DNA of 10,526 nucleotides from Lachnospiraceae bacterium (lineage in GTDB: Bacteria; Bacillota; Clostridia; Lachnospirales; Lachnospiraceae), in assembly GCA_900765975.1 (NCBI GenBank), contig CAAFTS010000138.1, positions 1-10,526 on the forward strand, written 5' to 3'. The translations under genes and the position numbers were made by a program. The notes beneath the pieces are model-generated. The model did not search any database, was not told where the DNA came from, and worked only from the letters and a program-made list of their open reading frames with translations. The first letter of the stretch is position 1. Each line of letters starts with the position of its first letter. Shown here piece after piece: positions 1-6,784 of this stretch.

Positions 1-8
1 ACAAAAAA

Positions 9-42
9 AGAGCAGGGTACATTTTTCTATATACCTTGCTCT
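9..42 (-). terminator. Hairpin next to a 7-A run; possible terminator
   Basis: Bases 10-19 pair with 32-41 to give a 10-bp stem around a 12-nt loop. Read on the minus strand the stem is followed at once by a run of seven T, as in an intrinsic terminator, but one pair is then an A-C mismatch. Read on the plus strand the same position is a G-U wobble, so the stem is complete, but no T-run follows closely. There is no minus-strand gene between here and 317 that it would serve, so either it ends a gene left of the window or it is a leader structure. Direction is uncertain. Confidence 0.4.
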
Positions 43-83
43 ATAAGAGAATACATTTTTAATATCTTAACTTAATGACATTG

Positions 84-166
84 ATAAGGAATCCCCTTTC
101 TTTTTGTTTAGTAAGATTTTTTGTTGGTAGCTTAATTTTACATCAAAAAGGGAGAAGATTCCTTAT
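84..166. repeat. Long imperfect inverted repeat, non-coding
   Basis: Arms 84-93 and 157-166 (ATAAGGAATC / GATTCCTTAT) are perfectly complementary, and 100-106 pairs with 144-150. Between them, 96-99 can pair with 151-154 through two normal pairs and two G-U wobbles on the plus strand, leaving only a 2-nt mismatch. That makes about 21 of 23 positions paired around a 37-nt loop. No convincing reading frame crosses it and no T-run follows directly. It may be a structured leader RNA or a remnant of a small inverted-repeat element. What is seen is only the symmetry; its role is unknown. Confidence 0.5.
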
Positions 167-259
167 ATTTTGGGCATTTTTTGAAAGTTGTTTATAATGA
201 TATATTGTAAAACAGGTGACTGTGGATAAAACTGCGGAAACTCAAGCGGTTTCTGTCAA

Positions 260-288
260 TTGATGTTCCCTCCATCCTCTGGTATAAT
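260..288 (+). promoter_or_regulatory. Sigma-A promoter of the dehydrogenase-like gene
   Basis: The -35 box TTGATG (260-265) is separated by exactly 17 bp from a perfect -10 box TATAAT (283-288), which is preceded by TG at 280-281 (extended -10). Transcription should begin near 295, giving a leader of only about 20 nt before the ATG at 318. The AGGAGG at 302-307 lies inside that leader. Confidence 0.85.
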
Positions 289-317
289 ATAGAGAACAAT
301 TAGGAGGAAAATGAATC

Positions 318-1217
318 ATGAAACAATTCAAAAAACTTGTGGCTATCCAGCCTGTTTCTTTTTTAGAAGAAGGAAAACAACAATTACATCAATACTGTGA
401 AGAAGTATTTTTTTATGACACACAGCCGGAAAGCGCTGAAGAGATTGTCTCCCGTATCGGAGATGCAGACGCTATTTTCGTAAGTTATACCCACATCATC
501 GGAAGTGACATCCTGTCCAAATGTCCGAACCTCAAGTATATCGGTATGTGCTGCAGCCTTTACTCTGAGGCCAGCTCGAATGTAGATATTGCTTATGCCC
601 GAGAACATGGAATTACCGTCACCGGGATTCGTGATTACGGAGACGAGGGAGTTGCTGAATATGTGTTGATGAACGTCATCCGCCGCCTTCATGGGGAAGA
701 CGGATTCGCTCCGCTTCTTGGAGAAATTTCTGAAATATCCGGCGCAAAAGTCGGACTGCTTGGCCTGGGCGCCAGCGCACAGGCGGTTGCCCGCGCATTA
801 AAAATGATGGGAGCAGATGTCCGCTATTACAGCAGAACCAGAAAACCGGAAATCGAAACAGCTATGGGTTACCACTATCAAGAACTGCATCCGCTGTTGC
901 AGGAATGTGATATTATCTGCAGTTGTCTGAGTAAGAACGTAACACTGTTGTATGACGAAGAATTTGCCTTGATGGGAGAAAATAAAATCTTATTTAACAC
1001 TGCTTTGAGTCCATGTTTCGAGCAGAACGCTCTGGAAAACTGGCTGGAACAAAAGAATACATGGTATTTCTGCGACACCCTGATGGGCTTAGGCGAAGAA
1101 TCCCTGTTGGAACGCGAAAATGTATTTTGTCAAAAACGCTCATCCGGCATGACAAAGCAGGCCGTTGAGCGTCTAAATCAAAAAGTATTGGATAATGTAG
1201 CAGCTTTTCTGAGCTGA
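318..1217 (+). CDS. D-2-hydroxyacid dehydrogenase-like NAD(P)-binding protein, atypical active site
   Basis: This 299-aa protein has the layout of D-isomer-specific 2-hydroxyacid dehydrogenases: an N-terminal half-domain (about 1-105, with PNLKYIGMCCS at 70-80), then a Rossmann NAD-binding domain from about 110 to 275 and a C-terminal return helix. The dinucleotide motif is GLGASAQAVA (149-158), where the second and third positions of the usual GxGxxG are not all glycine. In the family the sequence NTARG carries the catalytic Arg; here the matching place reads NTALSP (227-232). The catalytic His of TPHxAGxT corresponds to KRSSGMT (273-279), with Arg or Ser in its place. A conventional 2-hydroxyacid oxidation is therefore doubtful, although the cofactor fold is kept. 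The start at 318 is set by AGGAGG 10 nt upstream; the ATG at 311 is out of frame and too close. It is a single-gene unit whose last 40 bp overlap the convergent FUSC gene. Local GC reaches about 55 percent, above the operon at the right. Confidence 0.75.
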   Translation: MKQFKKLVAIQPVSFLEEGKQQLHQYCEEVFFYDTQPESAEEIVSRIGDADAIFVSYTHIIGSDILSKCPNLKYIGMCCSLYSEASSNVDIAYAREHGITVTGIRDYGDEGVAEYVLMNVIRRLHGEDGFAPLLGEISEISGAKVGLLGLGASAQAVARALKMMGADVRYYSRTRKPEIETAMGYHYQELHPLLQECDIICSCLSKNVTLLYDEEFALMGENKILFNTALSPCFEQNALENWLEQKNTWYFCDTLMGLGEESLLERENVFCQKRSSGMTKQAVERLNQKVLDNVAAFLS

Positions 1218-2248
1218 ACCCATGTATATATGTGAGAAGATACTGTATCAAATATATACCCATATACTGAGCCAAATGCATTATTAAAAATTCGTAAAAA
1301 TATTGCATTTCCAAGGCCGAAGATTGGAGTTGCAATTGCAAGTGCTCCGAAGGAATTAAATACCGCCTGCCAGCCATAAGTTGCAGACAGACCAACGCCG
1401 ATTCCTCCAATCATTCCAATATAGCCATAACAGCTTTCCGGCAATACTGTATACAAGATCAGAAATAGTCCTGCTCCGAGAACATTTCCCGGCGCGCGGA
1501 ATTTTACACGCTGTACCATATCGCTGTGAAACGGCAGCAACACTGACATGGCTGCAATTCCAATCCACATGACACGCGGGATTCCCAGAAAAGATGCGAT
1601 TAACATTACACTGGACACCCCAAGTGTCAAACGGATCTGCCATCTGGTCCGGGCGGAAGTCAGATCAAACTCTTCAAACAAATGCCGAAAACTTCTTTTG
1701 TATATCGTTTTTTTATGATTCCGATACAACACTGCGGCTGTTGCTACTGCACCAACTGCCAGCGCAATCAGACGCAGTGTATAATCGTGTCCGCTCACAT
1801 CATACCCCTGCAAAAGCAAATATGCCAAAACAAAGGTTGAATGATTCGACATAATCACATTATGACATCCCAGCAGCATCAACGCAAAAATACAAAATAT
1901 ATTGATAAAAAATGCAATCCCTGGATTCACCATATTGGTTGCTCGCGGGCCAAATGCAAGAATCGCAAAAATCAATAAAACACTGACTACACCATGTTGA
2001 TTACGAATCCCCATATCTGCATAACGAAATACCATAACAGATAACAATACAACCACACCTACAATGCTATTATTATCTCCAAATAACTTTGTAAAAATAG
2101 TTACAAACACAACACAAAAGGCAACTGTCAGCAAAATTTTAAACAAATAGATCAATGTATGTTTTCTCTTTTCTTTCGAATCCTTTAAACTTCTAATAAA
2201 AGCCTTGGAACCTATCTGATCTAATTGTAATTCTTGATAAAATGTCAT
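1178..2248 (-). CDS. FUSC (fusaric acid resistance-like) family membrane protein
   Basis: A 356-aa integral membrane protein. After a charged, probably cytoplasmic N-terminus (1-30, rich in Lys and Arg) come about six membrane segments (roughly 32-56, 61-80, 86-100, 109-128, 137-150, 158-175). A basic linker follows (176-205), then a second hydrophobic block (205-335). The second block carries the FUSC-type pattern seen in aromatic acid and fusaric acid exporters: segments around 206-222 and 226-240, then VQRVKFRAPGNVLGA (245-259) and further helices. The family is linked to efflux of aromatic acids or related toxic compounds; the substrate here is unknown. An open frame extends upstream to a TTG at 2275, but an AGGAGG lies inside that extension and points to ATG at 2248 (6-nt spacing) or 2251 (3-nt). 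It follows marR by 40 nt, so it is probably in the same transcript and MarR-controlled. GC falls from about 47 percent in the 3' part to about 28 percent in the 5' part. The stop lies inside the 3' end of the convergent dehydrogenase-like gene. Confidence 0.8.
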   Translation of the reverse strand: MTFYQELQLDQIGSKAFIRSLKDSKEKRKHTLIYLFKILLTVAFCVVFVTIFTKLFGDNNSIVGVVVLLSVMVFRYADMGIRNQHGVVSVLLIFAILAFGPRATNMVNPGIAFFINIFCIFALMLLGCHNVIMSNHSTFVLAYLLLQGYDVSGHDYTLRLIALAVGAVATAAVLYRNHKKTIYKRSFRHLFEEFDLTSARTRWQIRLTLGVSSVMLIASFLGIPRVMWIGIAAMSVLLPFHSDMVQRVKFRAPGNVLGAGLFLILYTVLPESCYGYIGMIGGIGVGLSATYGWQAVFNSFGALAIATPIFGLGNAIFLRIFNNAFGSVYGYIFDTVSSHIYTWVQLRKAATLSNTF

Positions 2249-2254
2249 CATTCT

Positions 2255-2260
2255 CCTCCT
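2255..2260 (-). promoter_or_regulatory. AGGAGG ribosome binding site that decides the FUSC start
   Basis: On the minus strand AGGAGG is followed by AGA and two ATG codons in tandem (2251 and 2248). It lies within the longer open frame that begins with TTG at 2275. A strong site placed here means the TTG extension of 9 residues is not the real N-terminus. Confidence 0.75.
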
Positions 2261-2288
2261 ATTTATTAATTTCAAATGCTATACACTA

Positions 2289-2732
2289 TCAAAGGTTTTT
2301 CTCTATCTGCGATAATTGATTTGCCTTTTTTATCTGATTCGCTAATAGAGTAAATTCCTCTTCTTTCATTACACTCTTTAAATGATAAATCGGTTCTAGA
2401 TAATATCGATATGTACTATCCAACTCTTGATTTCCTTTTTCAGTAATCAAAAGAACATAACTTCTTTTATCCTTTTCGCTCTGTTGTTTTTTCAAAAATC
2501 CTTTTTTCTCTAAATGTTCAATCAATCGGCTGATTGCCGATTTGCAAATTCCCATCTGCACTGTTATCTCATGCGGAGTTAATGGTGCCTCTGCAAATAC
2601 AATCCTTGAAAGTAAATCCATTTCCTGTGCAGTTGTAATTCCTTCTTTTTTTGAATGTCTGATATGTAACGAAGAAAACAGTCGAATATCCTGCATAATT
2701 TCCATCATATCAACCCATGTATATTCTTTCAT
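2289..2732 (-). CDS. MarR-family transcriptional regulator
   Basis: A 147-aa protein of the usual MarR length. Helical N-terminal dimerisation region (1-35), then a winged helix-turn-helix at about 36-97: LTPHEITVQMGICKSAISRL (51-70) forms the helix-turn-helix and KKQQSEKDKRSYVLLITEKG (81-100) forms the wing with the typical D88 and R90 pair. C-terminal helices (101-147) complete the dimer. The start is supported by a GAGGGG about 9 nt upstream. It is the first gene of a two-gene operon with the FUSC membrane protein, the common pattern in which a MarR repressor senses a small, often phenolic, ligand and releases its exporter gene. The promoter with a palindrome on its -10 suggests autorepression. 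The ligand cannot be inferred from sequence. It might also affect the divergent nucleotidase gene, whose start is 161 bp away. Confidence 0.9.
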   Translation of the reverse strand: MKEYTWVDMMEIMQDIRLFSSLHIRHSKKEGITTAQEMDLLSRIVFAEAPLTPHEITVQMGICKSAISRLIEHLEKKGFLKKQQSEKDKRSYVLLITEKGNQELDSTYRYYLEPIYHLKSVMKEEEFTLLANQIKKANQLSQIEKNL

Positions 2733-2750
2733 TTTTCTTTCCCCTCTTTT

Positions 2751-2767
2751 AGTTTACATTGTGAACT
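2751..2767. promoter_or_regulatory. Candidate MarR operator (17-bp palindrome)
   Basis: On the minus strand the sequence AGTTCACAATGTAAACT is an imperfect palindrome: seven of eight arm positions are symmetrical around one central base. It overlaps the marR -10 hexamer and covers the likely transcription start, so bound protein would block RNA polymerase. Size and position fit MarR-type operators; binding by this MarR is inference. Confidence 0.65.
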
Positions 2768-2793
2768 ATATACGGAATTTTACTATTTGTCAA
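2765..2793 (-). promoter_or_regulatory. Promoter of the marR-FUSC operon
   Basis: On the minus strand a perfect -35 TTGACA (2788-2793) is followed after exactly 17 bp by TATAGT (2765-2770, five of six matches to consensus). Transcription should start near 2757, inside the palindrome, about 25 nt before the marR ATG. Confidence 0.85.
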
Positions 2794-2833
2794 TTGTTTT
2801 TTATTTTTTCCAACAATATTCATTTTTTGCCTA

Positions 2834-2862
2834 TTGCAAATCAAAATAACAGATAGTACATT
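2834..2862 (+). promoter_or_regulatory. Weak candidate promoter for the nucleotidase gene
   Basis: TTGCAA (2834-2839) and TACATT (2857-2862) are 17 bp apart, each matching four of six consensus positions. Spacing and distance to the ATG (31 nt, with GGGAGG between) are right, but both boxes are poor, so this is only the best visible choice. Confidence 0.3.
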
Positions 2863-2893
2863 AAGTGTATTAAATCATCAAAGGGAGGACACT

Positions 2894-4861
2894 ATGAAAC
2901 CAAAAAGAAAATGCATTGCTGCACTACTTGCAGCCACACTTTTCTGTCCCATTTGTCTGACAGACGCTTATGCTGCTGAGCCAAAACAGACAACCTCTAC
3001 AGAAAAAACAGTCCAGCTTTTATTTACTCATGATATGCACTCTCATTTAGATTCTTATCAAGTAAATAAAAACGGAACCCTTGAAACAGTTGGCGGATTC
3101 GCCAAACTAAAAACCATGGTAGATTTAAAACGAGCGGAATACCCTTCTACATTTCTAGTAGACGGTGGGGACTTTGCCATGGGAACACTGTACCAGACAA
3201 TCTATGAAACAGAAGCACCTGAACTCTTATTGATGGGAGAAATCGGATATGATGCTACCACTTTTGGCAATCACGAATTCGACTATCGCAGCAAAGGGCT
3301 CTCTAATATGTTGCTTTCTGCAACAGCACATGCAAAAGACTCACCTGATTTTCAGCTTCCGGCTCTTGTCAGTGCCAATATTGACTGGTCAAAAAATACC
3401 TCAGATGATAATCTTTTAGTCAAATCTGCAATGGAAACCTATGGCAGCACCCCATATACCATCATAGAACGTGGTGGCGTACGTGTTGGAATTTATGGAG
3501 TCTTAGGAGAGGATGCTGATGCCTGCGCACCAGAAAGCGGATTGATTTTTGAAGACATTGTAGACACTTCCAAAGAAATCGTTCAAGATTTAAAAAAAGA
3601 AGACGTCGATATGATTGTCTGCCTTTCTCACAGCGGCACTTTTGAGGAAGCGGAAAAATCTGAAGATGAACTTCTTGCACAAGAAGTTCCGGATATTGAT
3701 GTAATTGTCAGTGGCCATACACACACTCGATTAGATGAGCCTATTCAATACGGAAACACTTATATTGTATCTGCCGGATCATATTGCGAAAATCTGGGAG
3801 AACTTCTTTTCACTCAACGGGAAGACGGCAGATGGAATCTGGATAAATATGTCCTAAATCCTCTTGATAAATCAGTTGCTGAAGACAATGAAATAAAAAC
3901 GAAACTTACACAATACAAAGAACTTATAAATGAACATTACCTAAATCAATTTGATTATACTTTTGACCAGATTCTTGCAGAAAACCCCATCACTTTTTCA
4001 CAGATGGATGAATTTGCAATAGAACATGGAGAAGATCCGCTTGGAAGTCTAATTGCAGATTCTTATATCTATGCAGTGCAACAAGCGGAAGGAAATAAAT
4101 ACGAAAAAGTGGATGTCGCAATTTCCCCTTCCGGAACTATCCGTGAAACATTCCAAAAGGGAACTGTTACTGTATCAGACGCTTTTAATGTCAGTTCTCT
4201 CGGTATTGGCGCTGATCGAATTCCAGGATATCCGTTAGTCAGTGTGTACCTTACTGGAAAAGAATTAAAAACAATTGCGGAAATAGATGTTTCCATTTCT
4301 CCAATTATGACCACTGCACAGCTATATCCGAGTGGTATACGTTGGACTTACAATCCCAATCGATTACTATTAAATCGTGTAACCGATGTAGAATTTGTCA
4401 CGAATGTACCTTATACAAACGGGCAAGATACAACTACAATTGAGGATGATAAATTATATCGTGTTGTAGCGGGTTTATATTCTGCACAAATGCTTGGAAC
4501 AATTGAAGATACCTCGAAGGGACTTTTAAAAATCGCTCCAAAAGATAAAAACGGAGAAGTGATTACTGATTTTGAATCCTGTATCATTCACAACCAAAAA
4601 GGAACAGAAGTAAAAGAATGGTACGCTCTTGCATCCTATTTAGAATCATTTGATACTAATGAAAATGGCGTTTCAGAAATTCCATCCTATTATGCTGCCC
4701 CGGAGGGTAGGAAACAACTGGACGACAGCCATAATGTCATCGACCTTCTGAAAAACCCAAATAAATTCGCCTGGATGCTATATGGTGTTATTCTCCTTTT
4801 GATTCTGCTAGTTGTAGGAATTGTAAAATTCATTCAAAAACGGAGAAAAAAGAAAAAATAG
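2894..4861 (+). CDS. Secreted, membrane-anchored 5'-nucleotidase family metallophosphoesterase
   Basis: A 655-aa protein of the 5'-nucleotidase/2',3'-cyclic nucleotide phosphodiesterase (UshA/YfkN-like) type. Residues 1-28 form a signal peptide (basic start, hydrophobic core, AYA-A cleavage site near 27). The metallophosphatase domain, about 38-300, shows all metal-site blocks: THDMHSH (45-51; D47, H49), DGGDF (90-94; D93), GNHEFDY (125-131), SHSG (245-248; H246) and GHTHT (274-278). The 5'-nucleotidase C-terminal domain follows at about 355-575, with SPSGTIRE (411-418) at the place of the family's N-x-G-x-R block. A membrane helix (626-646) and a Lys/Arg-rich tail (649-655) anchor it, with no LPxTG sorting signal. 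It should face outward, removing phosphate from extracellular nucleotides for purine or phosphate salvage; the exact substrate is not readable. The frame is open 20 codons upstream, but GGGAGG 5 nt before ATG 2894 and the signal peptide fix this start. It is divergent from marR. Confidence 0.88.
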   Translation: MKPKRKCIAALLAATLFCPICLTDAYAAEPKQTTSTEKTVQLLFTHDMHSHLDSYQVNKNGTLETVGGFAKLKTMVDLKRAEYPSTFLVDGGDFAMGTLYQTIYETEAPELLLMGEIGYDATTFGNHEFDYRSKGLSNMLLSATAHAKDSPDFQLPALVSANIDWSKNTSDDNLLVKSAMETYGSTPYTIIERGGVRVGIYGVLGEDADACAPESGLIFEDIVDTSKEIVQDLKKEDVDMIVCLSHSGTFEEAEKSEDELLAQEVPDIDVIVSGHTHTRLDEPIQYGNTYIVSAGSYCENLGELLFTQREDGRWNLDKYVLNPLDKSVAEDNEIKTKLTQYKELINEHYLNQFDYTFDQILAENPITFSQMDEFAIEHGEDPLGSLIADSYIYAVQQAEGNKYEKVDVAISPSGTIRETFQKGTVTVSDAFNVSSLGIGADRIPGYPLVSVYLTGKELKTIAEIDVSISPIMTTAQLYPSGIRWTYNPNRLLLNRVTDVEFVTNVPYTNGQDTTTIEDDKLYRVVAGLYSAQMLGTIEDTSKGLLKIAPKDKNGEVITDFESCIIHNQKGTEVKEWYALASYLESFDTNENGVSEIPSYYAAPEGRKQLDDSHNVIDLLKNPNKFAWMLYGVILLLILLVVGIVKFIQKRRKKKK

Positions 4862-4893
4862 CCTTTCAGCTATAATCATTATCACCAAAAAAC

Positions 4894-4948
4894 ATGCTCC
4901 TTGCCAAATCACACGCTAGATAGCAACCTGTAATTTTGCAAGGAGCAT
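4894..4948 (-). terminator. Long-stem terminator between the convergent nucleotidase gene and the dehydratase operon
   Basis: Bases 4894-4909 and 4933-4948 are complementary at 15 of 16 positions (11 uninterrupted pairs, ATGCTCCTTGC / GCAAGGAGCAT) around a 23-nt loop. On the minus strand the stem is followed, after one G, by six T (4887-4892), which suits termination of the sugar-acid operon 50 nt after its stop codon. On the plus strand only a short, broken T-run (after 4948) follows, so it may also serve the nucleotidase gene, less efficiently. Confidence 0.8.
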
Positions 4949-5000
4949 ATTTGTATAATACACTATCTCAAAAATCTTTCGTTTTCTTTAAACCTTACAC

Positions 5001-6749
5001 TTAATTATCAAAATCTAAATATGCACCTTTCATTGGTGAAACAGCATGTTCACTGAACATCCTCAGAACACCTCGTTTATACTTTTGCTCATGCCGTATC
5101 CATTTTTTCCTACGCTCAGCTAATATTTTATCTACTTTTTGTGGTGAACAAGGCTCTCCATGGATTCCAACTATTTCCAATTTACGCTCTGGTATATTTA
5201 TGTAAATTAAGTCTCCTTCTTCTACCAATGCTATAGGACCTCCAGCAGCCGCCTCAGGACTGCAGTGTCCAATCACCGGTCCCGTTGATGCCCCTGAAAA
5301 ACGTCCATCTGTAATTAGAGCAATACTTTTTCCCAATTCAGCATCAGAACTTATCGCCTCAGAGGTATAAAACATTTCTGGCATACCGCTTCCCTTCGGT
5401 CCTTCATATCGAATCAATACTGCATCTCCTTTTTGTACTTTATGATGCAGCACAGCTTCAAGACATTCTTCCTCACTATCGAAAGGTCTCGCGTATAAAG
5501 TTGCCTCAAACATTTCTTTTGGACATGCGGTATGTTTGATTACGGCTCCTTCCGGTGCCAGATTTCCTTTTAAAATTGCGATACTTCCTTCTGTTCCTAT
5601 TGCTCGATTATATGGTCTGATAATATCTTCTCGCGTCAAAGAAATCCCATATTTTTGATTTGCCTCATCCAACCATTTCTGACTTTTCTGGTAAAACCCA
5701 TTTTCACGTAATTCTTTCAGATTTTCTCTTAATGTTTTACCTGTTACTGTCATTACATCCAGATGCAGCATATCTTTTATTTCTTCCATAACTGCCGGAA
5801 CGCCACCTGCATAATAGAAAAATTCTGCCGGCCACCGCCCTGCCGGACGCAAATCAACCAAATAACGAGCACCACGATGTAATCGATCAAACGTATCTCC
5901 TGTAATCTCCAATCCATATTCATGTGCCAATGCAGGTATATGTAAAAGTGCATTTGTACTGCCAGAAATAGCTGCATGTACAAGAATCGCATTTTCAAAA
6001 CTTTCTTCCGAAATAATATCCGATGGTTTAAGTCCTGTCAAAGCTAATTGTACCGCTTGCTGACCTGCACGATAAGCATAATCCAATAAATCCGGACTGC
6101 TTGCGGGAAGTAATGCACTTCCAGGCAAAGCTAATCCCAACGCCTCAGCCATAATCTGCATAGTCGATGCAGTCCCTATAAAGCTACATGCACCACAACT
6201 TGGACATGCATTACATTTCGCCCAATTAAATGTTTCCTCATCAATCTCTCCACGTTCATATTTTGCACTATACATTCCAAGTTGTTCTAGTGTAAGCAGA
6301 TCCGGACCAGCACTCATTGTTCCGCCCGTCACCATTAAAGAAGGAACATTAACACGCGCCATCCCCATCAGATTTCCCGGCATACCTTTATCACAACTCG
6401 ATAGATATACAGCTCCATCAAAAGGCGTTGCCCTCTCATGAATCTCAATCATATCCGCTATAATCTCGCGACTTGCAAGACTGTAATTTATACCATCTGT
6501 TCCTTGACTTTCTCCATCACATATATCTGTACAAAAATAACGAGCCCCTTTACCACCTTTATCCTGTACACCAAGCCGGACTTGCTCCACTAATTGATCT
6601 AAATGCCCACTTCCCGGATGACTATCTCCAAAAGTACTTTCAATCATAATCTGCGGTTTTGATAAATCTTCTTTTTTCCAACCTGTTCCAATTCGCAATG
6701 GATCAAGTTCAGGTGCTATCTTTCGCATTTTCTGACTTATTAATTCCAT
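5001..6749 (-). CDS. IlvD/Edd-family sugar-acid dehydratase (YjhG/YagF-like)
   Basis: A 582-aa enzyme of the iron-sulfur dihydroxyacid/aldonate dehydratase family, which turns an aldonate into a 2-keto-3-deoxy acid. Family blocks in order: HPGSGHL (44-50), CDGESQGTDG (77-86), SLASRE (90-95), SSCDKGMPG (117-125), CNACPSCGACSFIGTASTM (179-197), HAAISGSTNALLH (258-270), GNLAPEGAVIKHTACP (395-410), ITDGRFSGASTGPVIGH (479-495) and SPEAAAGGPIAL (497-508). C119 and C188 match cluster-ligating cysteines. The first position, Cys in [2Fe-2S] members (NPCN), is Gly, as in the E. coli [4Fe-4S] DHAD. Details such as DVMTVTGKTLRENL (331-344) recall E. coli xylonate dehydratase YjhG/YagF more than IlvD, and there are no other branched-chain genes near. 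The start at 6749 follows AGAGGG by 5 nt; the upstream TTG at 6764 abuts an AGGAGG with no spacing. Last gene of the operon, 35 nt after the permease. True dihydroxyacid dehydratase remains possible but is less likely. Confidence 0.85.
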   Translation of the reverse strand: MELISQKMRKIAPELDPLRIGTGWKKEDLSKPQIMIESTFGDSHPGSGHLDQLVEQVRLGVQDKGGKGARYFCTDICDGESQGTDGINYSLASREIIADMIEIHERATPFDGAVYLSSCDKGMPGNLMGMARVNVPSLMVTGGTMSAGPDLLTLEQLGMYSAKYERGEIDEETFNWAKCNACPSCGACSFIGTASTMQIMAEALGLALPGSALLPASSPDLLDYAYRAGQQAVQLALTGLKPSDIISEESFENAILVHAAISGSTNALLHIPALAHEYGLEITGDTFDRLHRGARYLVDLRPAGRWPAEFFYYAGGVPAVMEEIKDMLHLDVMTVTGKTLRENLKELRENGFYQKSQKWLDEANQKYGISLTREDIIRPYNRAIGTEGSIAILKGNLAPEGAVIKHTACPKEMFEATLYARPFDSEEECLEAVLHHKVQKGDAVLIRYEGPKGSGMPEMFYTSEAISSDAELGKSIALITDGRFSGASTGPVIGHCSPEAAAGGPIALVEEGDLIYINIPERKLEIVGIHGEPCSPQKVDKILAERRKKWIRHEQKYKRGVLRMFSEHAVSPMKGAYLDFDN

Positions 6750-6754
6750 ATGTT

Positions 6755-6760
6755 CCCTCT
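6755..6760 (-). promoter_or_regulatory. AGAGGG ribosome binding site that decides the dehydratase start
   Basis: AGAGGG lies 5 nt before ATG 6749. A second purine-rich site, AGGAGG at 6765-6770, directly touches the TTG at 6764 and cannot serve it; it is 15 nt from the ATG. The pair of sites may both help, but ATG 6749 is the supported start. Confidence 0.6.
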
Positions 6761-6784
6761 TCAACCTCCTGAAATATTATCACA

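Noticed and set aside
243..256. A catabolite-control (cre)-like core CAAGCGGTTTC near the first promoter
   Set aside because: The outer TG and CA positions of the cre consensus are missing, so only the inner core matches.
994..1410. A 138-codon minus-strand open frame spanning the end of the dehydrogenase-like gene
   Set aside because: It lies in another frame over two well-supported genes, has no ribosome binding site and no recognisable domain.
2733..2893. A riboswitch or structured leader before the nucleotidase gene
   Set aside because: The likely leader is only about 25-30 nt and no extended pairing or recognisable aptamer core is seen.
4771..4861. Sortase (LPxTG) anchor for the surface nucleotidase
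   Set aside because: No LPxTG-like motif precedes the hydrophobic segment; a plain membrane anchor with a basic tail explains it.
5001..6749. Assignment as biosynthetic IlvD
   Set aside because: No branched-chain amino acid genes are near, and the sequence details and operon partners favour an aldonate dehydratase.
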